A program made the position numbers and the translations under genes. 34,578 nt of DNA from Burkholderiales bacterium (GTDB lineage: Bacteria > Pseudomonadota > Gammaproteobacteria > Burkholderiales > Burkholderiaceae_E): positions 1-34,578 of the forward strand of contig JADCHE010000069.1 in NCBI GenBank assembly GCA_020248665.1, given 5' to 3'. The notes beneath the pieces were generated by a model. The model saw only the letters and a list, made by a program, of their open reading frames with translations, was not told the origin of the DNA and ran no database searches. Position 1 is the first letter of the stretch. Every line of letters begins with the position of its first letter. Of this stretch, positions 6,989-14,922 are shown piece by piece.

Positions 6989-7666
6989 TCAGTCCTCGAA
7001 CCCGAGGAACACCGCGGCCTCGCCGAGCGGCTTGCGCCGCGACACCACCGCATTGGCCGGGAAGCGCTCGTCCGGCCAGCCGATCGCGACGCAGGTCTGG
7101 ATCACCTCGTCCTCCGGGATCCTCGCCTCGGTGCGCACCACCGGCGACTGCATGATCCCCTGGCTGTTGATCACGCAGCCCAGCCCGCGCGACCAGGCGG
7201 CGTTGACCAGGCAGTTGACCACGCCACCGCAGTCGAAGGGCGGGATGTCGCTGCCGTAGAGCGCGCGGTCGTAGGTGACGATGATCGAGGCGGGCGCGTC
7301 GAACTGCCGGAAGCCGCGCAGCACCCAGTCCTGGCGCGCCTGCGTGTCGTCGCGGGCGATGCCCATGGCGCCGAAGAGCTGCTTGGCGATCTCCACCTGA
7401 CGCTCGCGGTGCACGCCCTCGTACCCGGGCCCGAGGCGGAACTCGCGCGAGTGGGGGACGCCCGCGACATTGCGCTCGACGTTCCCGGCGCGGATCCGGT
7501 CCAGCACCTCGCCGGCGACCACGTGGAAGTGCCAGGGCTGGGTGTTCATCGAGGTCGGCGCACGCATCGCGAGCTCGAGGATCTCGGCGATCAGGGCCTT
7601 GGGCACGGGCTTGTCGAGGAAGCCCCGGATGCTGCGGCGGCTGCGGATGACGTCGTCGAATTCCAT
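6989..7666 (-). CDS. nitroreductase-family FMN oxidoreductase
   Basis: Starting at ATG 7664-7666 the product is 225 residues and begins MEFDDVIRSRRSIRGFLDKPV, the typical N terminus with the FMN-phosphate-binding arginines. LAMRAPTSMNTQPWHFHVV (FMN contact) follows. The C-terminal part has SRGLGCVINSQG and IPEDEVIQTCVAIGWPDE. Members are NAD(P)H-dependent dimers with FMN that reduce nitro groups, quinones or enones, and some carry out ring reductions. The open frame extends 37 codons further upstream, but those residues do not look like the family and overlap the divergent promoter space. The gene is transcribed away from the AMP-ligase cassette and may share its regulation. The true substrate is unknown. 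Confidence 0.87.
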   Translation of the reverse strand: MEFDDVIRSRRSIRGFLDKPVPKALIAEILELAMRAPTSMNTQPWHFHVVAGEVLDRIRAGNVERNVAGVPHSREFRLGPGYEGVHRERQVEIAKQLFGAMGIARDDTQARQDWVLRGFRQFDAPASIIVTYDRALYGSDIPPFDCGGVVNCLVNAAWSRGLGCVINSQGIMQSPVVRTEARIPEDEVIQTCVAIGWPDERFPANAVVSRRKPLGEAAVFLGFED

Positions 7667-7693
7667 CGTCGGGGCCTCGTGGGATGCCGCCGG

Positions 7694-7699
7694 ACTATA
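7694..7699 (-). promoter_or_regulatory. candidate -10 hexamer for the nitroreductase gene
   Basis: On the minus strand the sequence ACCGTATAGTCCGG contains TATAGT, a near-consensus -10 hexamer, in a region otherwise very rich in G and C. It is 28 bp upstream of the ATG, which would give a short leader. No good -35 hexamer is seen. The 218-bp divergent spacer (7667-7884) shows no other clear element. Confidence 0.35.
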
Positions 7700-7884
7700 C
7701 GGTTTCGCCGCCAGGCGAGGAACGCTGCATTCTGGAGAACCTCGCGAGGACGCACCGGCGCCGCGCGTCACCCGCACGTTCGTCCGCGCACGGCGAGGGG
7801 CGCGGACTTGGCAACGACCGCGATGCCGTTCATCCTGCGTGGCGTCCAGCCCGTCGGCGTCGACCCTCCCCCGCCACCATCGCC

Positions 7885-9390
7885 ATGCAAGAGCCCCTTC
7901 TCGCCAGCGCGCTTCGGTCCGCCTGCGAACGCCACGCTTCGCGCACCGCGCTGACCGGGGAGGGCGAGGCGCTGTCCTACGGCGCGTTGCTCGACGGGGC
8001 CGCCGCGCTGGCGAAGCGGCTCGTCGCCGCCGGCCCGGTGGCGCACGAGCCGGTGCTGGTGCGTTGCTCGAACCACCCCACCGACTTCGTCGCGTTCCTG
8101 GGCGTGTGGATGGCCGGTGCGCTGGCGGCGCCGATCCATCGCTCGGCGCCGGGCGACGTCGTGCGCGCGATCCAGGCGAAGGCCCGCTGCCCGATCGCGG
8201 TCGACCTGCTCGCCGGTCCCCGCCAGGACATCGTGCCGCAGGCGCTGGCCGCCGACCCCGACGACGCGTCCCGTGCGGCGCGCCGGCGCATGCTCGAGGG
8301 CGGCGCGCTGGTCATCTTCACGTCGGGATCGACGGGCACGCCGAAGGGCGCCGTGCTGTCCCACGCGGCGTTCCAAGGCAAGCTGGCGCAGAACCAGCGG
8401 CTCCTGCAGGCGGGTGCGGACACCTGCACGCTGCTGGTGCTGAACGACACCTTCAGCTTCGGGATCTGGGTCGCGCTGATGACGCTGATGCAGGGCGGCA
8501 GGGTCGAGACGGTCAGCCGATTCGAACCTCGGACCTTCGTCGAAGTGCTGCACGACCGGGGCATCACCTTCATGGGCGTCGTGCCGACGATGATCCGTTC
8601 GCTGTTCGGCACGCTGGATCGCGACGCCCTGATCGAAGCGAAACGGCGCATGTCGGCCAGCGGTCGGCTCCAGCGTGTCGTGATCGGTGGCGAGCCGCTC
8701 GGCCGACAGCTGTCCGCCGAGCTCCGCGACTTCATCGCGCCGGCCGAGCTCTTCGACATCTACGGGCTGACCGAGACCTCCACCTGCGACTTCGTGCTGT
8801 TGCCGAAGGACTACCCCTCGCATCCGGGCAGCATCGGCAAGCCGTTCGACGGGATCCGCTGCCGCGTGGTCGGGGCCGATGGCGGGACGTGCGCGCCGGG
8901 CGCCACCGGCGAGCTCCAGCTCCAGACGCCCTACATCATGTCGGGCTACCTGGGTGACGACGACCTCACGCGCGCGGCGTTCGCGGACGGGTGGTTCCTC
9001 ACGGGCGATCTCGCGACGTCCGACGCGGAGGGCTTCGTCGACATCGTGGGTCGGCTGAAGGAGCTGATCTTTCGCGGCGGCAACAAGATCACGCCACTCG
9101 AGGTGGAGCTGGCGCTGCTGCGCTGCGAAGGCGTGGCCGGCGCGCTCGTGACCGGGCTGCCCGATCCGATCCTCGGGCAGCGCATCCACGCGTTGCTCGT
9201 CCCGAAGCCCGGTGTCCGGTTGAGCGCCGCCGCGCTGCGTCGGGCCCTGTCGGGCCACCTCGAACGATTCAAGACACCGGACAGCTTCTACGTGGGCGAT
9301 ACCCTCCCGACGGGGCGCACCGGCAAGATCGACCGCGGACAACTGCAGGCCCGGCTGGCCGACGGCGTGCTTCATCCGCTATCCGACTGA
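7885..9390 (+). CDS. AMP-binding acyl-CoA synthetase/ligase
   Basis: This 501-residue class I adenylate-forming enzyme has the phosphate loop FTSGSTGTPKGAVLSHAA, the adenine motif IYGLTETSTCD, the ATP-binding DGWFLTGDLA, the hinge GRLKELIFRGGNKITPLE and the C-terminal catalytic lysine PTGRTGKID (Lys481). It would activate a carboxylic acid as acyl-AMP and pass it to CoA, or less likely to a carrier protein. The frame is open 67 codons upstream of ATG 7885, but the extra residues do not resemble the family. It heads a cassette with an enoyl-CoA hydratase 12 bp downstream, so the pair probably handles the same acyl-CoA. The acid cannot be named from sequence. Confidence 0.87.
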   Translation: MQEPLLASALRSACERHASRTALTGEGEALSYGALLDGAAALAKRLVAAGPVAHEPVLVRCSNHPTDFVAFLGVWMAGALAAPIHRSAPGDVVRAIQAKARCPIAVDLLAGPRQDIVPQALAADPDDASRAARRRMLEGGALVIFTSGSTGTPKGAVLSHAAFQGKLAQNQRLLQAGADTCTLLVLNDTFSFGIWVALMTLMQGGRVETVSRFEPRTFVEVLHDRGITFMGVVPTMIRSLFGTLDRDALIEAKRRMSASGRLQRVVIGGEPLGRQLSAELRDFIAPAELFDIYGLTETSTCDFVLLPKDYPSHPGSIGKPFDGIRCRVVGADGGTCAPGATGELQLQTPYIMSGYLGDDDLTRAAFADGWFLTGDLATSDAEGFVDIVGRLKELIFRGGNKITPLEVELALLRCEGVAGALVTGLPDPILGQRIHALLVPKPGVRLSAAALRRALSGHLERFKTPDSFYVGDTLPTGRTGKIDRGQLQARLADGVLHPLSD

Positions 9391-9402
9391 AACCCTCGAG
9401 CG

Positions 9403-10239
9403 ATGCCACCTGCGATGACCCAGAACGCCTACACCTGCATCCGCACGTCGATCGCCGAGGGCGTCGGCCATCTCGAGCTGCACCGGCCCGAGCGCCTGAA
9501 CGCGCTGTCCGCGCCCATGCTGGTCGAGATCGGTGACGCGATGGATGGCTTCGAGCGCGACGAGGCCGTCCGGGTGGTGGTGCTCAGCGGGGCCGGCAAG
9601 GGGTTCTCGTCCGGCTTCGACCTGAAGGACCAGATGCAACGCAATCCGAAGGGCTCGAAGGTGTGGAGGGAGATCCTCGATCTCGACTTCCACACGACGA
9701 TGAGGTTCTGGCATTGCCCGAAGCCCACCGTCGCGGCGGTCCACGGGCCCTGCGTGGCCGGCGCCTTCGAGATGGCGCTGGCGTGCGACATCACCATCGC
9801 CGCCGAGGACGCGACGTTCGGCGAGCCGGAGCTGCGCTTCGGGGCCGGCATCGTGACGATGCTGCTGCCCTGGATGGCCTCGCCCAAGCACGCCAAGCGC
9901 ATCATCCTGAGCGGGCAGGACAAGGTGTCGGCCGAACTGGCGATGCAGATGGGCCTGGTCAGCGAAGTGGTCCGGACCGGCGAGCACCTGGACGTCGCGC
10001 TGCGGGTCGCACGCAACATCGCCCGGATGGATCCGGACCTGGTGCAGCAGACCAAGAAGGCCCTGCAGCGCACGTACGACGTCCAGGGCCTGGACACCGC
10101 GCTGGCCGCTGCACTCGACATCGACCACTCGATCGAGTCGCACGGCTCGCCCGACAAGGTGCGGTTCATGGACATCGCCCGCGCGGAGGGGCTGCAGGCC
10201 GCGCTGGGCTGGCGCGCGCGGCGCTTCGAGGCCGAGTGA
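9403..10239 (+). CDS. enoyl-CoA hydratase/isomerase family protein
   Basis: The 278-residue product is a crotonase-fold protein. It shows GVGHLELHRPERLNALS near the N terminus, the first oxyanion-hole region SGAGKGFSSGFDLKD, the second AAVHGPCVAGAFEMALACDI, and the catalytic-region stretch ATFGEPELRFGAGIV. Such proteins hydrate, isomerise or cleave acyl-CoA thioesters. A second possible start lies at ATG 9415 (MTQNAY). It follows the AMP-ligase gene by 12 bp and precedes a DsbA-fold isomerase gene by 48 bp, implying a shared catabolic operon. The exact reaction is open: hydratase, isomerase, or retro-aldol cleavage of the type used for hydroxycinnamoyl-CoA. Confidence 0.87.
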   Translation: MPPAMTQNAYTCIRTSIAEGVGHLELHRPERLNALSAPMLVEIGDAMDGFERDEAVRVVVLSGAGKGFSSGFDLKDQMQRNPKGSKVWREILDLDFHTTMRFWHCPKPTVAAVHGPCVAGAFEMALACDITIAAEDATFGEPELRFGAGIVTMLLPWMASPKHAKRIILSGQDKVSAELAMQMGLVSEVVRTGEHLDVALRVARNIARMDPDLVQQTKKALQRTYDVQGLDTALAAALDIDHSIESHGSPDKVRFMDIARAEGLQAALGWRARRFEAE

Positions 10240-10287
10240 GCGGGCCGGGGGGCCGCGCCGCCTACCGTCATCACGCAGGCCACGACC

Positions 10288-10917
10288 ATGAAGACCATCG
10301 AGTACTTCTACGGCACGCGCTCGATCTACGCCCACTTCGGCGCCGAGCGGATCGTCGCGCTGGCGCGGCAATCGGGGCGGCGGCTGGTGCACCACCCGAT
10401 CGATCTGAGCCGGGTCGTCCCCGCCGCCGGCGGCCTGCCTTTCGATCGCCGTTCGGCCGCTCACAAGGCCTATCACTTCGGCCGTGAGATCGAACGCTGG
10501 AGCGAGTACCTGGGCATCCCCGCCCTGGTCGATCCGATCCATCACTTCGGCGGGCGCACGTTCTCGTCGGGAGTCATCCTCGCGGCACAGGCCGCCGGGG
10601 CCGATGTCGACAGGTTGCACGCGGACATGCTGCGAGCCTTGTGGCAGCACGACCGCGATCTCGACAGTGCCGACGTGCTGGCCGATCTCGTCCGGGGGAT
10701 CGGCGCCGACCCGGCCACCCTGCTCGAGTCCGCGAACTCGCGGGAGATCCAGGCGGCCTTCGTCGGCTGCACCGAGCGCGCCATCGCGCTCGGCGTGCCG
10801 GGTTCGCCGACCTACATCATCGACGGCGAGCTCTTCTACGGTCAGGATCGGCTGATGATGGTGGAGCGCGCCCTGCGCACGCCTTTCGGTCCGCCGGGGG
10901 CGCCACCGCGCTGGTGA
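10288..10917 (+). CDS. 2-hydroxychromene-2-carboxylate isomerase/DsbA-fold (kappa GST-like) protein
   Basis: The 209-residue protein opens with a beta strand and glutathione-site region TIEYFYGTRSIYAHFG, where Ser12 is the likely equivalent of the catalytic serine. It ends with GVPGSPTYIIDGELFYGQDRL, which carries the cis-proline and the typical GQDRL signature of HCCA isomerases. No CXXC is present, so it is not a disulfide oxidoreductase. NahD-type members convert 2-hydroxychromene-2-carboxylate to the open benzalpyruvate in naphthalene degradation, with glutathione. Many homologues lie outside such pathways, so the substrate here is not certain. Its place behind a ligase and a crotonase gene suggests breakdown of an aromatic or cyclic acid. 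Confidence 0.83.
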   Translation: MKTIEYFYGTRSIYAHFGAERIVALARQSGRRLVHHPIDLSRVVPAAGGLPFDRRSAAHKAYHFGREIERWSEYLGIPALVDPIHHFGGRTFSSGVILAAQAAGADVDRLHADMLRALWQHDRDLDSADVLADLVRGIGADPATLLESANSREIQAAFVGCTERAIALGVPGSPTYIIDGELFYGQDRLMMVERALRTPFGPPGAPPRW

Positions 10918-11010
10918 TGTCGATTCCAGGGTTGACGGCCGCGCCACGTGCCGCCAGCCTCTCGGCGATCCCGTGCAGGCAGCGCGCCGACGGCCGCTCC
11001 ATCCCTTCGC

Positions 11011-11904
11011 GTGAACGCCACCGTCAACGCCACGGCCACCCGTCCCCGGACCACCGCGCTCGCTCTTGCCGCCGCCGTGCTGGCGGCCGCCAGCTTCATC
11101 GCGATGGACGGCACGGTGAAGTGGCTGGGCGAGCGCTACGGCACGGCACAGGTGACCTTCCTGCGCTTCGCCTTCGGTACGCTGTACGCGGTGCCGCTCT
11201 GGCTCTGGTGGCGCACGCCCCTGCCGACGCGGTCGCAATGGCGGTGGCACCTGCTGCGCAGCGCGCTGCTGATGGTGGCGCTGCTGACCTGGTTCCACGC
11301 GCTGAAGACGCTGCCGCTGGTGCAGGCGGTGGGCATCGGCTACACCGCGCCGCTGTTCATCTCGCTGCTGGCGATCTGGGCGCTGGGCGAGCGGCCTTCC
11401 CGCTGGCTCTGGGCGGCCATGGCCCTCGGCATGGCGGGCGTGGCCGTGGGGCTCTGGCCCGAGCTGGGCGCCGTCGATGCCGGGGGCAGCGAGGTCCGGC
11501 TGTGGGGGATGGCCGCCGCGGGCGCGTCGGCCCTGGCCTACGCGGGCGTCATGGTGGTGGCGCGTCACCAGGCGCAGCAGGGCGGGCTCTGGACGATCCT
11601 GCTGGTGCAGAACCTGGTGCCGACGCTCGTGCTGGCGGTGCCGATGTGGTGGCTGTGGGAACCGATGCGGATCTCCGACGTCCCGATGCTGCTGCTGATG
11701 GGCGGGTTCGCGACGATCGGCCTGGTGGCGATCACCTGGGCCTATTCGCACGTGGAGGCCAGCCGTGCGGCGCCGCTCGAGTACACCGGACTGGTGTGGG
11801 CCGCGCTCCTCGGCTGGCTGGCCTTCGGGGAGATGCCCACCGGCTGGAGCATCGGCTCGGCCGCGCTGATCGTGCTGGGCTGCCTGCTGCTGCTGCGCCG
11901 CTGA
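11011..11904 (+). CDS. EamA/DMT-family transporter
   Basis: The 297-residue product has about ten hydrophobic segments in two similar halves. The first half has AASFIAMDGTVKWLGERYG and AVGIGYTAPLFISLLAIWALGE, and the second has ASRAAPLEYTGLVWAALLGWLAFGE. This is the twofold EamA layout of the drug/metabolite transporter superfamily, which moves small metabolites across the inner membrane. GTG 11011 is preferred because the protein then begins shortly before the first membrane helix; an ATG at 10948 would add 21 mostly polar residues. No substrate can be assigned. It is the last gene of the ligase-crotonase-isomerase row, 93 bp after the isomerase gene, and may export or import an intermediate. 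Confidence 0.82.
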   Translation: MNATVNATATRPRTTALALAAAVLAAASFIAMDGTVKWLGERYGTAQVTFLRFAFGTLYAVPLWLWWRTPLPTRSQWRWHLLRSALLMVALLTWFHALKTLPLVQAVGIGYTAPLFISLLAIWALGERPSRWLWAAMALGMAGVAVGLWPELGAVDAGGSEVRLWGMAAAGASALAYAGVMVVARHQAQQGGLWTILLVQNLVPTLVLAVPMWWLWEPMRISDVPMLLLMGGFATIGLVAITWAYSHVEASRAAPLEYTGLVWAALLGWLAFGEMPTGWSIGSAALIVLGCLLLLRR

Positions 11905-11997
11905 CGCGGGCGCTGCGGTGCGGCTCTGCACGGGCAGGCTGAACCGAGGCGGGTCCGATTCCCGGATGCAGCAGCCTGTTGCGCCGACGAAAAGCTC

Positions 11998-12078
11998 GTT
12001 GCACATCGTGGAATGCTGTCGGCGCGCCGCATCATCCGTATTTTTCAACGTGGAAGAGTCTGTTGCGCATCGTGGGAT
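11998..12078. repeat. pair of 17-bp direct repeats upstream of aceA
   Basis: GTTGCACATCGTGGAAT at 11998-12014 and GTTGCGCATCGTGGGAT at 12062-12078 differ at two positions and are 64 bp apart, close to six helical turns. Two such sites on the same DNA face are typical of cooperative operator binding. TGTTGCGC occurs again at 11977-11984. No known regulator motif was recognised. Confidence 0.5.
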
Positions 12079-12166
12079 TCGACCCGTAAGCGACTGATCC
12101 TCATGGAGAAAAAGACTTCGCAACAGTGTGACCTAATGCTGTTGCCGCGCAGCATCGAGGCGTAGA

Positions 12167-12180
12167 GTCTTATACAAGAC
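12167..12180. promoter_or_regulatory. palindromic operator candidate GTCTT-N4-AAGAC before aceA
   Basis: GTCTTATACAAGAC is a perfect 5-bp inverted repeat around ATAC. It overlaps TATACA (12171-12176), a plausible -10 hexamer, and ends 48 bp before the aceA ATG. Palindromes of this general form are bound by GntR-family (FadR-type) repressors that control carbon metabolism. The family assignment is inference, because no regulator gene lies nearby. Confidence 0.45.
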
Positions 12181-12228
12181 TGACGCCCCCAGCCGGTCTG
12201 CGTTCAACTCACTAGGGAGTCCTCCTCC

Positions 12229-13545
<1,317 letters not shown>

Positions 13546-13592
13546 TCGTCGTGATCGGATGAGTCGGGGCGCCTTCGCGAGCGCTCCGTGCG

Positions 13593-13625
13593 CGGGCCGC
13601 GCTCCGGGTGACCGGGCGCGGCCCG
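13593..13625 (+). terminator. very strong hairpin downstream of aceA
   Basis: CGGGCCGCGC (13593-13602) and GCGCGGCCCG (13616-13625) form a perfect 10-bp stem. Inside it, after a one-base T bulge, CCGG pairs with CCGG across a GTGA tetraloop. The hairpin begins 47 bp after the aceA stop and is followed by TGTCGTTCC, only weakly T-rich. It is the clearest terminator-like structure in the window. Confidence 0.7.
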
Positions 13626-13701
13626 TGTCGTTCCTGCCGCCTCGCGGGTCGACCGATCCTGCCCGTGCCTCGGGTGGCATACTCGACCACCGGAGGGCAC
13701 C

Positions 13702-14505
13702 GTGGGCGCACACGAGTCGAATCATCCGTTGCGGCCGTTCCTGAAGAACTGGCTGTGGGAGCACGGCCGCATCGGCACGCGGTACCTGTCGTGTGCCGAC
13801 GGCGCGATCGGCTACGACGAGGGGCGCAAGGCGCAGTTCGCGAGCGAACCGCACGTCTACGTGCACCTGGGTCGGGACGCGGCGGATGCGTCCCGCACGG
13901 GGCCGGCGGTGCACGAGTCCGGGCTTGCGCGTTTCCTCAAGGCGGCGCAGCTCGGTCGGCCGGACGACGCGGGTCCGCCCGCGGACGTGCAGCGCGCCGC
14001 GCACGACTGCATCGAGCTCGGCCTGTTCTGCGCATACCAGGCGGACCTGCGGCAGGCGTGCGCCCGCTACGCGCTCGAGCCGATGTTCGACGACGAGATC
14101 CGCGATGCGGCCGCGGCCGACGTGCGCGCCGCGTACCAGCCGCTGCGCGAACAGCTGGCGATGTACGACTACACGGTGTTCCACGGCCTGCCGGCGCCGC
14201 TGCTGCTGTGCGACGTGCCCTTCGTCGACTGGCGGGTCCGCGCGCGCCCGCCGATGCCCTTCGTGTCGATGCCGCTCGGGCCGTATGCGCTCCTGGTCGG
14301 CACGCCCTCGGCGAAGACCGCCCGTGCGGGGCCGGTGACGTGGAGGAGCGCCGTGTCGATGGGGCCGTTCAAGGACCAGAACCGTCACCTGGTCGACGGT
14401 GCGCGAGCGTGGATCGTCGCGACCTCGGATGCGGAACTGGCTGCGCTGCAGCCGCGGTTCGCGCCGCCCGAGGCGGCACCCGAGGGCGCCGCCGCCCCGC
14501 GCTGA
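13702..14505 (+). CDS. protein of unknown function, 267 residues
   Basis: I do not recognise this protein with confidence. It starts at GTG 13702 behind a good GGAGGG ribosome site and begins MGAHESNHPLRPFLKNWLWE. There is no signal peptide or membrane helix. The middle is helical and acidic (DVQRAAHDCIELGLFCAYQ, FDDEIRDAAAADVRAAYQ). The C-terminal part has a block LLCDVPFVDWR, then MPFVSMPLGPYALLVGTPS, then QNRHLVDGARAWIVAT. This order (a site of the SDNP kind, a PL.P strand, and a final N...A..WIVA helix-strand) faintly resembles DUF4238 proteins, but the N-terminal DUF4238 signature is absent. It sits alone between aceA and the pilus operon, with a weak hairpin after it. Confidence 0.65.
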   Translation: MGAHESNHPLRPFLKNWLWEHGRIGTRYLSCADGAIGYDEGRKAQFASEPHVYVHLGRDAADASRTGPAVHESGLARFLKAAQLGRPDDAGPPADVQRAAHDCIELGLFCAYQADLRQACARYALEPMFDDEIRDAAAADVRAAYQPLREQLAMYDYTVFHGLPAPLLLCDVPFVDWRVRARPPMPFVSMPLGPYALLVGTPSAKTARAGPVTWRSAVSMGPFKDQNRHLVDGARAWIVATSDAELAALQPRFAPPEAAPEGAAAPR

Positions 14506-14528
14506 TCGGCCGGCAGGCCTAGGCTTCG

Positions 14529-14546
14529 CGACCGCGTCCTCGGTCG
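14529..14546 (+). terminator. small hairpin after the unknown gene at 13702-14505
   Basis: CGACCG (14529-14534) and CGGTCG (14541-14546) form a 6-bp stem with a 6-base loop, followed by TTCGTCG. It lies 23 bp after the stop codon and could end that transcript before the pilus operon. The stem is short, so confidence is low. Confidence 0.3.
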
Positions 14547-14549
14547 TTC

Positions 14550-14605
14550 GTCGAATGGCGCGGCGCGGCCGCGATGTCGATCATCGGTGCTCCGATCCAT
14601 TCGAC
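14550..14605. repeat. 9-bp perfect inverted repeat just upstream of the Flp pilin gene
   Basis: GTCGAATGG (14550-14558) and CCATTCGAC (14597-14605) are exact complements separated by 38 bp, ending 13 bp before the pilin ATG. The enclosed DNA is GC-rich. In RNA this would form a long stem-loop ending right before the GGAG ribosome site (14609-14612). As DNA it could be a dyad operator. Confidence 0.45.
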
Positions 14606-14618
14606 AACGGAGCCCGCC

Positions 14619-14885
14619 ATGAACGTCTTCCACGCCACCCGTCGCCAGCGCGGCCAGGGCATGACCGAGTACCTCGTCGTCGTGGCGCTGATCGCGGTCG
14701 CCGCGATCGGCGTCTATACCCTCTTCGGACAGACGCTGCGCAACCAGACCGCCGGCCTCGCGCTCGAGGTCGCAGGCCAGGACGCGGGCGCCGCGATCGC
14801 CGGCGCCACGACCAATGCGACCGCCGCGCAGACCGCGGCCGGCACCCGCAAGGGGCTGGACACCTACAACGCGGGCAACCACTGA
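14619..14885 (+). CDS. flp: Flp-type (class IVb) pilin
   Basis: The 88-residue precursor begins MNVFHATRRQRGQGMTEYL, followed by a hydrophobic helix VVVALIAVAAIGVYTLFG. Cleavage after Gly12 would give a mature protein starting QGMTEY with Glu5-Tyr6, the hallmark of Flp pilins processed by a TadV/CpaA peptidase. The C-terminal half is rich in Ala, Thr and Gly and longer than in short Flp pilins. ATG 14619 follows GGAG at a proper distance; an in-frame ATG at 14574 has poorer support and would lengthen the leader. It is the first gene of the Tad operon and is likely the major subunit. Its own upstream inverted repeat suggests separate control of level. Confidence 0.85.
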   Translation: MNVFHATRRQRGQGMTEYLVVVALIAVAAIGVYTLFGQTLRNQTAGLALEVAGQDAGAAIAGATTNATAAQTAAGTRKGLDTYNAGNH

Positions 14886-14922
14886 GGCGCACCACCGCAC
14901 CGCATCGAACCGGACCGCCGCG

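Larger units (their letters stand above)
11905..12228. other. 324-bp regulatory region upstream of isocitrate lyase
   Basis: This spacer is less GC-rich than its surroundings and contains no gene. It holds a 17-bp imperfect direct repeat (11998-12014 and 12062-12078) and a 7-bp inverted repeat GCAACAG (12120-12126)/CTGTTGC (12139-12145). A TGCTG...CAGCA inverted repeat lies at 12137-12154, and a palindrome next to the gene at 12167-12180. The density of TGTTGC-type words suggests binding sites for one or more carbon-source regulators. Confidence 0.55.

Noticed and set aside
7667-7777. A longer N terminus for the nitroreductase (start at 7777)
   Set aside because: The added 37 residues are not family-like and would cover the divergent promoter region; the ATG at 7664-7666 gives the standard N terminus.
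9379-12123. A 914-codon open frame on the minus strand
   Set aside because: It lies antisense to four plus-strand genes with clear family motifs. Its translation is His/Arg/Gly/Gln-rich without family blocks, as expected for a frame kept open by high GC.
11977-12145. Repeated TGTTGC words as a possible CRISPR or mobile-element end
   Set aside because: The words are short, unevenly spaced and only two copies reach 17 bp; there are no spacers of regular length and no transposase gene.
14574-14618. An earlier ATG for the Flp pilin
   Set aside because: It would add 15 residues before the prepilin leader and place the start inside the inverted repeat; ATG 14619 has GGAG at a normal distance.
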